From Pyrenopolyporus hunteri (taxonomy: Eukaryota > Ascomycota > Sordariomycetes > Xylariales > Hypoxylaceae), in NCBI GenBank assembly GCA_902806595.1, contig CADCXC010000038.1:4154001-4218000 (forward strand): a DNA stretch of 64,000 nucleotides, in the 5' to 3' direction. Shown here piece after piece: positions 25,685-37,086 of the stretch (positions are counted from its first letter, which is position 1; every line of letters begins with the position of its first letter). The position numbers and the translations under genes were made by a program. The notes below the pieces were generated by a model. That model was not told where the DNA came from, made no database searches, and saw only the letters and a list, made by a program, of their open reading frames with translations.

Positions 25685-26441
25685 GTTGACGAGTGAAGGG
25701 AGTTGGGGATATGGTAGTTGTCGAGATAGAAACTGTTTCGAAGAGAACGAATGAAAAAAAGAAAACAATTAATCGTCAGTCAACATGTGAAAGAACTCGT
25801 CTTCGGTGAAAGTGACAGCAGCCAAGTCCCTTGGCTCGAGTGTTGAGCCTCGAGCCGGTTATGCTGCATATGCAGCGAAATATCGAGTAAAGAGGAGGTT
25901 CAGCTGCAGAACCGGTATATATGCCTCAAACGGGATAAAGCGAAGCCACACACTGTTAAAAGCGCGTAGCTTATCCACAAATCCAACCCATCTGCACTGT
26001 GCTGCATATGTACTAATGCTAATGGTACTTCGCAATCCACTAACAGCAGAGGCTTTATTCAGCCTCAGCCACTAGGCTTTTCGGGGTACCCTGTAACTTG
26101 TTTCTGCTGTGATCCGTGCGTCATGTAACGAGAATGATCCCTGTCGACAAGAAAGGTACACGAAGGTACACAGCTATGCACTTTTCTCAACGAACCCCCA
26201 GGGGCGATAGGTACAAGCCGGGTACTTCGTGCCCTGTAAATGGGTACATATGTATTGTACAATAATAGGTACCCCAATTAATTAATTTACTTGACAGCTA
26301 ATAAATAAAATATCAGAATCAAGTTACAACAACATAATCTCGAACCTCTCGAATCCACCTCAGTTCAACTTCGGGACAGCATAACCACCCCCAATGATCG
26401 TAGCAGTGGAATTGCACCCAGCGATCAACCGGTGAAAGACC
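25685..26441. other. Divergent promoter region of palC and ALG6
   Basis: No gene is recognised; the plus-strand frame at 25806-26075 has no family features. The notable content is the inverted PacC-type site at 25821-25835, listed separately. Confidence 0.5.
25821..25835. promoter_or_regulatory. Inverted pair of PacC/Rim101-type sites upstream of palC
   Basis: The sequence GCCAAG-TCC-CTTGGC is a perfect inverted pair of the PacC core site (GCCARG) with a 3-bp spacer. It lies 137 bp before the palC ATG. PacC is the transcription factor that the PalC pathway activates, so this suggests feedback control; the site match is seen, the role is inferred. It is about 610 bp from the ALG6 start. Confidence 0.5.
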
Positions 26442-28303
26442 ATGGCTTCCGCCTCGCCAGCGCCACACAAGCCCCGGCGCAAGGCGAAGAAGACGGCACA
26501 TTTCGATAGTGCCGTCAGCGCCAAACCCGAAGCTCTGATCCGCACTCCTTCGTTTCCTCTCGCAGCCTTCCTCTGGCCTGCCCGGAGCTCCCTTTCGCAA
26601 TGGGAGGTCCTGCCCCTCATCCTCATGGTCGTCGGCCTGTTTAGGTGGGCTGCCGGGCTCTGGGGATATTCAGGTCCGTTCCAGCTTTGCTTAGTTTCTA
26701 GATTCTATAGGTAAAAAAAAGCTTTGAGTAGCTAGCTAGCTGACTATTCCTCTCCGTAAAAGGGTTCAGGAAACCTCCCATGTTCGGCGACTACGAAGCA
26801 CAGCGGCACTGGATGGAGATCACAACACATCTCCCCATATCGCAGTGGTATTTCCACGACCTGCAATGGTGGGGTCTCGACTATCCTCCCTTGACCGCGT
26901 ATCACAGCTGGCTGCTCGGCAAGGTCGGCTCTCTTATCGATCCCTCGTGGTTCGCGCTCTATACGTCTCGGGGCTCGGACGACCCGACGCTCAAGGTCTT
27001 CATGAGGGCCACTGTCATTGTATCCGAGTATCTCATCTACATACCTGCCGCGGTTATATTCGTCAGGAGGTACAGCAAGCTCTCGGGAGTTGCCCAATGG
27101 ACTGCGTCGGTAGCGCTGGTCGCGATACTGATGCAGCCAGCCACCATCCTCATCGACCACGTTCACTTCCAGTACAACACCGTGATGCTCGGCTTTGTAT
27201 TAGCGAGCATGTCTAGCATGGTGGCAGGGCGGTACATGTGGTCTGCTATTTTCTTCGTCGCTGCTCTGGGATTTAAGCAGATGGCACTCTACTATGCGCC
27301 TGCCGTATTCGCATTCCTTCTAGGAAGCTGTACTTTTCCCCGTATCAACATCGGACGGCTGGTGGGGATTGCAGCCGTGACATTGGTTTCCTTCTCTGTG
27401 CTTGTCCTGCCCATTATCTTGGGTACTCTTTATGATGTTAAACGAGGAATTAAGTCGAGACCGGATCTAGACGGCCCTCCTCCCCCACTACCCCTTTTCG
27501 CCTCTCTCCTGAGCAACCTAGATACGGAGGCATCGTATTATCCGATAATTGAACAAATTGTTCAGATGATCCACCGGATCTTCCCCTTTGCCAGAGGACT
27601 ATTCGAGGACAAAGTCGCCAACTTCTGGTGTGCAGCCAACGTGGTCATAAAGTTGCGGAAATATCCGACCGAACTCCTGCAACGGGTCTCGCTCCTAGCT
27701 ACTCTCGCCTCGATCACGCCGCCCTGTGCAATTATATTCCTCAAGCCGCGAAGAGACCTTTTACCTTACGCCTTCAGTGCGACGGCTTGGGGTTTCTTCC
27801 TATTCAGCTACCAGGTCCATGAGAAGAGTGCCCTTCTTCCTCTTCTCCCCATGACCGTACTCCTTGCCGGAAAGAAAGGACTAGGGAAGGACATTAGGTC
27901 TTGGGTTGGGTTTGGTAATCTGGTTGGTGTGTGGACTATGTATCCGCTATTACAAAGGGTCGATCTGCGCGTGCCTTACGCTGTATTGTCCCTTTTGTGG
28001 GCATACTTGTTAGGGCTGCCTCCCGTCTCGGCTAGTGCCTACTTTGAGGAGGGACAGAATATCTGGGTCCAGTGGCTCACAGCTATTGTACACGGAGCAT
28101 TCTACGTTGTGATGGGCGTCTGGCACGTACTAGACTTATACGTCCCCCCGCCTCCTGACAAGCCCGATCTCTGGGTCGTTGCCAACGTCGGTGTTGGTGC
28201 GGCCGGGTTTTCTCTCTGTTACCTGTGGTGCCTGTGGAGGTTGATACAAGAGAGCGGGATCGTCAATCAGAGACCCCCCGGGTCCAAAGTCAAAACAACG
28301 TGA
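26442..28303 (+). CDS. ALG6: Dolichyl-P-Glc:Man9GlcNAc2-PP-dolichol glucosyltransferase ALG6
   Basis: Exons 26442-26673 and 26763-28303 give 590 residues. The intron (GTCCGT donor, GCTGAC branch, AAAG acceptor) restores the conserved junction GLWGYSGFRKPPMFGDYEAQ. ALG6 adds the first glucose to the lipid-linked oligosaccharide in the ER lumen, using dolichyl-phosphate glucose, before N-glycan transfer. The luminal signature is clear: QRHWMEITTHLPISQWY, then DLQWWGLDYPPLTAYHSWLL at about residues 108-127. After this come IDHVHFQYNTVMLG, GFKQMALYYAPAVFAFLLG and SYQVHEKSALLPLLP, with many hydrophobic membrane segments to the end. The N-terminus is basic and cytosolic (KPRRKAKK), with the first membrane span in exon 1. 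ALG8 is the nearest relative, but the motif set fits ALG6 better. Start context ACCATGG is good. Confidence 0.94.
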
Positions 28304-29526
28304 TGGATGTGGGATAGAAACCTGTACTCATGCACATACCCTGTAAATAGAAGATAATAAAAGGAAGAATAAAAAAGATACTCTCCACAATCTGGTTCAC
28401 AAAGGTTCGGTGTTGTTTAATATCTACATATATGTCGTGTTAAAGGGCGGTGATGCGGTCCCGAGATATTGGTCTCAGGTCATATAACAAATATCCCCAT
28501 TATACGAAGACTTGGTGGTAAGGTGGCAATTAAGAACATTGGAGTATTCTACCACAACTCAATCATTGCCCGAGTTTTAGTGCCCAGATATATGTCGTTG
28601 GTCGGTATTGATGCCATCGCCCACTCGCTGGGAAGTGCGTACGTTTAGGTAGCCAAGCTGTGAAGATATCTAATGTTGTGAGTTTTAATAGGTATATCGA
28701 TACTTTGCGTATCTAGAGATAATGACGACAATACATGGAGAGTTATATTCTCACTAAATAGTTCTCTTTCATTTTGGAAAATCAATGAGTTGGGATATTC
28801 ATTTGCTCTTACGCAGTGGACATGTGTCTGTGGGTTTATACTGAGACACTGTGGAATATCCCGGTTCTAGAGAGGTGATAAGCGTGGTTGTGGTAGAAAC
28901 AGAAGCACTCGGGTTTGAATATATCAGGTGAATAAGAGTTAACGGTCAGGCTTAGAGGAGGAAATACGTATTTGCCGGACTTGACTCCTTACCTAATAGA
29001 AACCCGTCGATGGCTAGTTGGAAGGGGGTTAAGGTTGCGCTTTTCGTAATTTATATATCAAAAATGATGCTTTGCTATTTAAGCCAATCACAATATCTCC
29101 AACGACTTTTCAGTGCTCAACCTACAAGCTCAGTCTGTCCGGATAATACAATATTGCCGCCGGAAGAGAGACTCGTTCATAGACTCAAAAAAGGCAACAA
29201 CATTAGGGTTTAGGCACACGTAATTCAGGTGTGGGTGTGGGTGTACGGGGAATCCTGGTTTCAATTCTCTTATATTGTATAGGCTTCTTTTTTCCTTCCT
29301 TTGACAACCGAGACCTCTCACGCGGCAAGGAGGGGTGGTGCCGCGCCATTCCAGCTGATCTTTCCGGTTGAAAACAAAAACTTCGCCCTACGCCCATTAC
29401 GCCACGCAATGCGTTGCCCCAATCGGCATCGGCACATGGCGCAAGATGACCCGGCTAAGGGCTCGTTCGATCGCGATGCGAAGTGCCGTTAGTAGAGTTA
29501 TTCCGTATTCGGCAAACTCTAGTCGC
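28304..29526. other. Intergenic between convergent ALG6 and ERV29
   Basis: About 1.2 kb with no recognisable gene or repeat. Small frames at 29010-29213, 29301-29492 and on the minus strand near 29130-29409 have no family features. Confidence 0.5.
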
Positions 29527-30721
29527 CTAGTAGACCTTCTTCTTCTCGTCGATGCTGAACTGACCGGGACCGCTGTTAACGAGCAGGAGAAGACCGCCGA
29601 CGATGGAGAGGATCTGGAAGAAGTCGTACTTGGCGAAATCCTTGTGGGGGTGGTGCTCGTGAAGCTGTGAGATATATATTAGTTTTCCCGATTGCGAATC
29701 TCGTTTTGGGCTCGCAAGAACTCACAGTCCAGAAGTTGTTCACTAAGACGTTGAAAACGCTCAGAATAACAACCAGAAGTGTGGCGCTGAACTTGGCCTT
29801 GAATCCAACCACAACCATGACACAGGCCACCAACCCAATAACGGAGACGGCGATTCTCCAGACGGACCACTCGCCGCTGAAGACGAAGCCGATGAATAGG
29901 AAAATCAAGAGTACGCGGCCGGCCAACTGGAAGTACATCTTTCGGTCCTTCTCGTCGAGCTGAGGCAGGCCTGCGAACGCCTTGGTCTTCCTAACCCAAG
30001 AGTCGGACAGCACCATGATCAGGCCACCAATGACGGAGAGGTTTCGGAGGAAGAAGTTGAGGTCGAAGATCAGGCCGTATCCGAGCGCCTGCGTGACAAC
30101 AACTCCCATAAGACCGGCGACGGCGTAGTCGGAGTGCTTTCGGATGATGACGAGGGTGGAGCAGGTGACCATGGTTATTACGTTGACGATGAGGAAAAGA
30201 TGCGTTAGGCCGCTGGGAACTATCGAGGGAGCCCTGGTTAGCTTGGGAACAGGGAGAGAGAACTCGGGACTCTCGGGGAATCGTAGGACGGAACGTACTA
30301 TGCCTATAGCTGTTCAGATACACCAGTTGATCGTTCCATTGCGTTATGATTCTCAGAGCGTCCTCGAGGAATGTAACAACGATCAAGAAACGTCCAATAG
30401 CGGGCAGATACCTGTAGCGGAACCAGCGTGTCAGCCGTGCCTCGTTATTGAATTTCCAACATGATCATTTCTACGACTACATCTATTTTTCACGTATACG
30501 ATATACGATATACGTATAATGCAAAATCATGGAAATCGCAAGAGCTGGTTGTTGACGTACGGCTTGATGGGCTCGCTGATGGTATCCAAGATATCCTCGA
30601 TCTTGCTGGTTTGTTCTCTGATTGCATCCAAGGGACTCGGGTCGGCGACTTCGTCCTTGGGGCCGCCGAAAGGGTTCGGTCCACCAAGGTGGTAGCCGGC
30701 TGTACCTCTGATCTGGGCCAT
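29527..30721 (-). CDS. ERV29: COPII cargo receptor Erv29/SURF4
   Basis: Four minus-strand exons (30721-30561, 30411-30299, 30219-29726, 29664-29527) join in frame to 301 residues. All donors are GTACGT or GTGAGT and each acceptor is a YAG or ATAG. Erv29 is a multi-span membrane receptor that loads soluble secretory cargo into COPII vesicles at the ER. The protein has a cytosolic head (MAQIRGTAGYHLGGPNPFGG, then ISEPIKPYLPAIGRFL), the family signature VTFLEDALRIITQWNDQLVY, and about seven hydrophobic spans. These include TQALGYGLIFDLNFFLRNLS and NVLVNNFWTLHEHH. The end, SIDEKKKVY, closely resembles the yeast Erv29 end. Its last four residues KKVY form a KKxx ER-retrieval signal. In-frame codons exist upstream, but homologues support the ATG at 30721. 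Exon boundaries are supported by conserved residues on both sides of each intron. Confidence 0.94.
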
Positions 30722-32851
30722 TCTGCGGTCTTGTCGCGGTTTGATGTCGCCCAGGCCAGCTGTTGTTGCGCGAAAGGTGTGTGGTGCGCGTGAAGAATGT
30801 GAGAAAAAGAGGAAGGCTGGGAGAAAGTCTGGGTGAGACGACGGGAGGGAGGGGGATGATGGATGTATCGTCGGCACCAGGGTTGGAAACGGAGGGAGAC
30901 GGAGATGATGACCGATATATAGGGTCGGAACTGGAGGGGAAGGGAAAGTTGGTTACGTGACAAAAAGGGAAAAGGAACAAGTGGGCAAAAGAGAAAATTA
31001 GACTCGGTGACTTCGTTCTCTCTAGTTCCGGCTCGAATAGTATTATTTCACCTCGGTGGTGAGCTTTAAAATGGACGTGAAAATGGATGTGAAAATGGAT
31101 GTTGTGCTAGACAACCGTGTCCTCAATTGACAATGATGCAAGGCCAAAACTTCCGACATGCCAGATTGGTTAAGATTGGTTTAGCTTCGCTGACTTTGAC
31201 TTAGCTAACGCCATTGTGGCATGGTCCCCGCACTGACCAATGTTTGCGATACAGCGTTCAGGTACCTTCACCTACATACAGGCTGCCGGGTAACTAGATG
31301 TACCTGACCTTATTGGCCTAACCCTCCAGCTAAAATGCTTAAAAACAGAGGGAGGTCCCCCGCGCTAACCAAGGAACTTAGCGATCTACCACCTATAAAT
31401 TACCACAGATGAATATAGGTACGGCCTGCTCATCGTCTTGCTCCGCTTGGGTACATCGCATCCTTGAGGCCACGCGTGAATATGCGCAATGTGTACATGC
31501 AAGCTCAACCTTAAATACGAAGGGACCTGGTATATCCGCTGCCCCGACGTACCTATACTACGCGTATATAGGTCTAGAGGCAGGGCCTACTATAAAGAGG
31601 TAACTTGGTTGGTTAAGGCCTAGAATCAGCAGGGCCTAACGTAACAAACAGCCTAACCTCCATACCTAGGTACCAAGCAGTCTCCCCGTAACCCGCCTAT
31701 CCAACCTAGCTCCAGCAGAATAAATAAGAATACCCGCATGACGCTTAGCCGCATGATACCAAAAATAACTGTCATCTCGACGTAATCACTTACATACCTA
31801 CGGCGCCTGCACCTATGAATTCACCATCGACACCCACTATGGTACTAAGACGAGATCCGCTTCCTTGGTAGATCAAGCATTTCGCATAGCCCTCGATCGA
31901 ATACCATTGGGTAAAGCATGGATTCAAAATAGAGCTGAGGAGATAAGCCTCTTTCGAACCGCTCCTCAGATTGGGTTCCAAAGGCTAGATCGCCTGTTAC
32001 CTTTCTATAGCTATGCTGTGTTTTACAAACAATGCTAGAAATTCAACAAGCCACACATAGCTTGTGCCGCCCTTATATTGGTACTCGTATTGACATTCCA
32101 GCAGGATTGTGTGCTTAGCATACACGAGGAACAACGCATTATTTAGCACTGCCATTAAATAAATCGATCAACAATACCCGAACCGGGCTAAACCAAGTTT
32201 CTCACGGTTGATAACTGTTGTCTTATTTGGATAGATAAATGGGTATATAAACGCGCATATAGCCACAAGATCCTCCATTGAGCACTCGTAACTGATGGAT
32301 ATAACATCTATACCTTCTGCAACACGACAACGCGAGCTGGGCCGGATATAGCTTTATCGATCTTCCGTCGTAAGCTGTTCCGTGCCGAACTAGGTGGCTG
32401 CTGTTAGCGAATATGCCCTGCCGGAACAATGCGCTCCCGCGCGCTGTAGATACGAAAGCTGGTTTGCGTGTGGCGTATGCAACTGAGTTGTTGCCTCCCC
32501 TAGCGCTACCTTCCTCGACCATCACTACATAAAAAATATGTATGAATTCGTCTAATGTTACTCAACTCGGCCAGCTCTGTTATGACCTCGTCAATAGCCC
32601 GAGTATGATGGGCTAGCCGTTCTCGCTCCACCCAGCCGGGCAAGGTGACCTATAGAAGAAACCTAACTGGACGTCGTAGCTCCGATGATATGGCCTTCAC
32701 AGTTAGGGCGCGGGCCCCTCAAGGGCGAGACGTGCATAGTTGTGACTTAGCCGTCATGCTTGCATCCGACCGAATAGCTAATATAGACGTGCTCGGAGCT
32801 ATCACTATAGTCGAGTAATCGAGAATAATTCGTTATCTCTAGCCGGCACCT
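30722..32851. other. Gene-poor stretch between ERV29 and the Zn2Cys6 gene
   Basis: About 2.1 kb with no recognisable gene. It includes a 12-bp unit repeated three times at 31068-31103 and a TACCTAGGTA palindrome at 31663-31672. Frames at 31409-31603, 31790-31981 and 32223-32525 have no family features. Confidence 0.5.
31068..31103. repeat. Short tandem repeat, 12 bp x 3
   Basis: Unit AAAATGGAYGTG occurs three times head to tail, with one C/T difference and a changed final base. It lies about 350 bp upstream of the ERV29 start. Confidence 0.8.
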
Positions 32852-34248
32852 TCAGGCAATGTCAAGCGTATCAATAGCCGCCTTCGCAATCGATATAACC
32901 TTAAGGCACGTAGGCGTCTCGCCCTCAGCATGTATCGGGAGCCCGCAAACCGGCGGCTTCCAAGCGCCAGTGCGCACCAGGGCATCCATAACGGCGTGCC
33001 GCGCGCGGCTCTTCTGCTCCATCTGGAGGACGATGTCCTTGAGCCCGACGTGCAAGCCCTGGTCTATCGGGACCTCCTCCGAGAGGCCGTACACGTCCGC
33101 CCTGAGGAGAGCGCGGATCGTGAGCCGCCATATAACCGGCTCCATCTCGCGGTGGTCGAGCATGCCGGCCGTCCTACATATATCGTCGACGTTGGCTGTT
33201 TTGCAGCCCCAGAGGAAGCCGCCGAAGCCGTGCAGCCTGAAGACGAGTCGCCGGCGCTCGGCGGCTGCGCGTCGCGCCTCCTCGTCCACTGCGTCCAGGA
33301 TCCGCTGGTATGCATACACGATGCTTGGGATCAGCGTCGCTAATAGCATTAGGTTTTGGAATGACTGTATCGTAGCCCCTGACACCTCGTGGATTGGTGG
33401 CTCCATCCGAAACGAACAGACGGGGCAGAACACTGCGTCGTAGGCCGTCCTCGTCGCTCTTCGCGCTTGTAGGAGCGCTTCTTCTACCCCCGAGGGCACG
33501 TTCTGCATCGAGTTGAGGGCTTGGAATAGGGCTGCGGTATGCGTGCAGGCCGCCGGTTCCGCTGGCGCTGGTGCCGATGCCGTTGATGCTGCCGCTGCCG
33601 TCGGTGGGGTGCCGTTTGCGCTCCCCACGCTCTCGGGGGTAGTAGCTGAATTGGGCGTTAGGCCCGGTACCTGTTCCATGCTCGGCATGTCTAATATCGA
33701 GGCGAGTAGGGACGGATCGACGTTCGTCGAGAAGAATGGAGAGGAATTCTCCGTGTGCTGGAACCCCGCGTCGAAGCTGATATCGCTAAGGCTATCCCCA
33801 GCATAGCCAAAGGACCATGCGAGGCCCTTCTCCTGCGGCGGGTGTGCTGCCAAATCATAACTGGCGTCCCCTGCAGTAACTAAGTCGATGAAATCTAAGC
33901 CGAGATCTTCTGTATCCGGCGGCAGTTCGGTCATCGTATTTTTACCCCCTGGTATCGCGGCGGTGCTCTCATCGTTCGATTCGTCTCGGGGTCGTTTTCT
34001 CGGGCGGCCCATCTGCTTCTGGGGTGAGTAGTGGCAGTCGATGTTTTCCCGCTTACAACGCGAGCAGCCATCGGGCTCTTTGGTGCAAGCGAGCTTACGC
34101 GTGCCTGTAGTGAGTGTAAGTCCAGATCCGGATCCGAATCGCGACTTAGTGAATGACTAGAGCACATACGGCATTCGTCACAGGCCCTATGCTTCTGGAT
34201 GGACTCTGTAGGTTGGCCGACAACTCTTGTCGCCGTTACGGTCGACAT
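32852..34248 (-). CDS. Zn(II)2Cys6 transcription factor with AT-hook-like linker
   Basis: Exons 34248-34170 and 34104-32852 on the minus strand give 443 residues. The intron (GTATGT...CTACAG) splits the zinc cluster after CDEC. The joined cluster reads ACDECRTRKLACTKEPDGC then SRCKRENIDC, so Cys23, 26, 33, 40, 43 and 50 follow the C-x2-C-x6-C-x6-C-x2-C-x6-C rule for a fungal binuclear zinc cluster. GRPRKRPRD directly follows and is AT-hook-like and probably a nuclear signal. The middle (about 70-220) is acidic, Ser/Pro/Ala-rich and probably activating. The C-terminal 200 residues are helical with CPVCSFRMEPPIHEVSG; they resemble AflR-type regulator C-termini in layout, a weak impression only. 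It stands alone in gene-poor DNA with no enzyme genes beside it, so its targets cannot be guessed. Confidence 0.9.
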
Positions 34249-34974
34249 TATAACTTTTAGGTAAACCTCGTCTCTGGTATGAATGGGGACAACTGGGGTA
34301 CGTATTCCCTTTTCCTTGAAATGGACGATTTATATGTACTATTATTAGGTCTAGGTGAAGGTGACGGCAGTGCGCCTGCTCTTTGCTGTTCCAAAGGACC
34401 TTGAGGACTGCGGGTCCCTTCCCCTTCCCTGACAATTCGTAAGCATGGGATGGTGCCTGTTAGTTGGTCACATACATGGGTACATACATGTACTTCGCCG
34501 TTGTGGGCCGAGATGGAGAAAGATACATTAAAACTTGCTCAGAATACTTGGGATTATTATGAGGGAAATATGTTGCATCGGGTACTCTGAATGTCCCCAG
34601 AAGTATTCGCTGAATCTCAGCTGATGCCTCAAGTTCTTGACATGTATCTTCTAGATGGGTACTATTGCTGACGTCACAGTGCTCTCCATACTATATGTAC
34701 TGTAATTCAAGATTCGTATGAGTTCCAGCCCATGCGAAGAGACGCGCAAATCTCCGAGCTCATATCGAATCTCTATAGAGAACCGCGGCGCCTCTCTAGA
34801 CAGGTCACCTTCTGAACGGATATAGTGGCACCAGTGAGGTACTCATAACTACCTACCTACGCATACTACTAAGTACCGCTCTCCTATCAGACATAGGAGC
34901 CCCAAAAAGCCGGATGACCATGACCCTCGTAGGTCCGGAACGGCTCGATCTATGTAAAACAGTTCAATCCAATA
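34249..34974. other. Intergenic, no gene seen
   Basis: About 700 bp between the Zn2Cys6 gene promoter and the 3' end of the disordered-protein gene. Only chance frames are present. Confidence 0.5.
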
Positions 34975-37086
34975 TCAATGTGGTTTTCCCAGCCCCGTGG
35001 GTCGTGCTGGAGCACGCTGGGTGGTAGCTGGGGTTTCCTGATGCATCTCTCCAACCGCCCTCAAATCCGCTAAGAATCGACGAATTCTCAACCCAGTTCT
35101 CTCCCGTATCATAGCATCGTACACGTTGTCCGCCGCTGCGTGTATAGCTACTTGGAGACCCCTGATGACGTCTCTGTCGCTGATATCCGCGTCGTCGTAA
35201 TCGAAGAAGACGTCCAAATCCTTTAAACCGTCCTCAGTCTGGGGAATCTTGGGCAACGTCTTTTCCTTCGGTGGGCTGGGTGTCCGCAGTTTCCGCGGCG
35301 GACTAAGGGGCTTACGAGCAGGGGATTTCCGGGGAGGCTTAGGCGGAGATAGCGAGGACCGCTTCGACTTTGGGCTAGGGGATTTAATAGGCGGCATTTT
35401 CCGGTCTACAAATATGATCTCTTCCGTCGGCCGGGGTACGCGTGAAAGAGCTGCCCCGGAACGTCGCTGGCCTGAATGGCGCGGAGACGCATGCTGTTCT
35501 TTTCGATTCGTCTTATCCACTAGAGTCGGAGGCCGGCTGTACATCTGGGTCGAATTTTCGGCTTCTCGTTCCATCTTCTCAAGCTGTTGGGAAACTTCGT
35601 CCAATGCCCGTTCTAGAGATGACCCTCGACTGATAGCGTACCGCGCTGCGGATGGCAACGAAGGAACTGAAGAGGGCGTTGTTTGTGGTGACGCGGCATG
35701 TTGATTCAGGCTGGTCTCAGCAGTAGAAATAGGTGCATCCGCTGATCCAGGACGGGGGTAGATTTGAATCTTCGTCTGATCGACACAAGTAGCCGGTGTC
35801 TCCTTTTCCTCTTCGATGGTTTCTGGGAGAGGTAAGCGAGCTACGGCCACGTCCCGTTTGCGCAAACCCGTATGCGTGGCCCGTTGCCTCGCTCCAAGTT
35901 CCGGGTCCGCCATTGGGGCCTCTGGTCTCGAAGACAGGGCATGATTATCTTGTTTACTTTCGGCAGGGCCCGGTTTCCGACCCGGCGACTTACCGAGATT
36001 GGTAGGATCGGGGAGAGAATGGACCTGCTTCGAAGAGTGTGTTATAGGTTTAGTAGCAGCTGTCTCATGGGCCCCAGATAATCGGGTTCTATAACCTCGG
36101 AAGCGGTTATGATGCTCTCTGTGCTGGGGATATATAGTTTTCACCCGGTTTTGAACTCGGTTATCCTCGGTGGGTTGCCGTGTGCGCTGCGACTCAAGTC
36201 GACTATCATGGGGTTCCTCGGCAGGAGGCTTCTTTTTCAGCCATGGTAAGAGCCGCCCCTTCTCCTTAGACAGTAATTTTCCCTTAGACTTCGCTTTTGA
36301 CCTTGGCAATGGCTCGATCGGATGGCCAATCGGGGTGAATTCGACGAATGTCCCGGAGCTTGAACCGGGCTGCTCGCTGTAGGCTTCATCTTGTCCGTCA
36401 AGTTCAGCAGTTATACGCCCCGGCGCCTTAGCATACCCGGTCGGGCGATCAACGGGAGCCTGATTGCTTTTTGCTTTAGCCGGAGACATTCGGCTCTGCT
36501 CTGCAGATGTCACTGCAAGGCCAGCAGCTTGAAATTCCTTCTGGTATGGTAAGAGCGGCTGAATAGTATGATATGATACTTTTGATTCGGATTCCGTGGG
36601 TGTCGTTACTGGAACTTTGCCAGCGGCTCCAGCGGCATCCGCATATTTTTCAAGCTGCCTAGTGAAGCGATTCAATGCCTTGCGTTGGCTTGAAGTTCGA
36701 GAAGGGACTTCTAACAAGTGCATGGGCCCTGTCTCCATATCCTCTGGTAGAACTATAGTGGATAACTGCCGTTGCTGGACGAGAGTTCTGTTGATTGCGT
36801 CCCAAACGACCGGGTCCGCGAGACCAAACCGCTTCTCCTTGGCCTTTCCTCTGCTTCGCCCTATCACGCTCATACCTTTCCGTCGCCGACCTCTGAACTT
36901 TCGGCTAGCTTCCTCTGGCTCCGGAGCTAGTAGATTACCACCGTCAAGAGTCTGAACTTGGGCACAGTTCTCGTACGAGCCTTCGTTTTCGATAGCGTTC
37001 GCCGGCCCAGGAGTTGGATCGTGGATCTGGGATTGTCGCAAAGTACCCCAGTATGGATGATCCTCTGTAAACTCGGGGACTTGCAT
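34975..37086 (-). CDS. Large disordered basic protein, possible 5' nonsense mutation
   Basis: An open frame of 703 codons from the first available ATG at 37086; I do not recognise a family. It is rich in Pro, Ser, Lys and Arg with little hydrophobic content, so mostly disordered. Visible pieces are a basic patch FRGRRRKGMSVIGRSRGKAK near 65-84, a short coiled-coil-like SLERALDEVSQQLEKMERE near 500, and a Ser-Pro/Lys tract near 580-610 (SPPKPPRKSPARKPL). An ordered-looking C-terminal segment begins DLDVFFDYDDADISDRDVI. The frame stays open for 74 codons upstream of 37086 with protein-like text (for example SAEWPPQAIFHTPLPALPIR). It is broken by a TAG at 37311-37309, seven codons after an ATG at 37332. 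So either the N-terminus is truncated, an unseen upstream exon exists, or the gene is a recent pseudogene. Confidence 0.7.
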   Translation of the reverse strand: MQVPEFTEDHPYWGTLRQSQIHDPTPGPANAIENEGSYENCAQVQTLDGGNLLAPEPEEASRKFRGRRRKGMSVIGRSRGKAKEKRFGLADPVVWDAINRTLVQQRQLSTIVLPEDMETGPMHLLEVPSRTSSQRKALNRFTRQLEKYADAAGAAGKVPVTTPTESESKVSYHTIQPLLPYQKEFQAAGLAVTSAEQSRMSPAKAKSNQAPVDRPTGYAKAPGRITAELDGQDEAYSEQPGSSSGTFVEFTPIGHPIEPLPRSKAKSKGKLLSKEKGRLLPWLKKKPPAEEPHDSRLESQRTRQPTEDNRVQNRVKTIYPQHREHHNRFRGYRTRLSGAHETAATKPITHSSKQVHSLPDPTNLGKSPGRKPGPAESKQDNHALSSRPEAPMADPELGARQRATHTGLRKRDVAVARLPLPETIEEEKETPATCVDQTKIQIYPRPGSADAPISTAETSLNQHAASPQTTPSSVPSLPSAARYAISRGSSLERALDEVSQQLEKMEREAENSTQMYSRPPTLVDKTNRKEQHASPRHSGQRRSGAALSRVPRPTEEIIFVDRKMPPIKSPSPKSKRSSLSPPKPPRKSPARKPLSPPRKLRTPSPPKEKTLPKIPQTEDGLKDLDVFFDYDDADISDRDVIRGLQVAIHAAADNVYDAMIRERTGLRIRRFLADLRAVGEMHQETPATTQRAPARPTGLGKPH

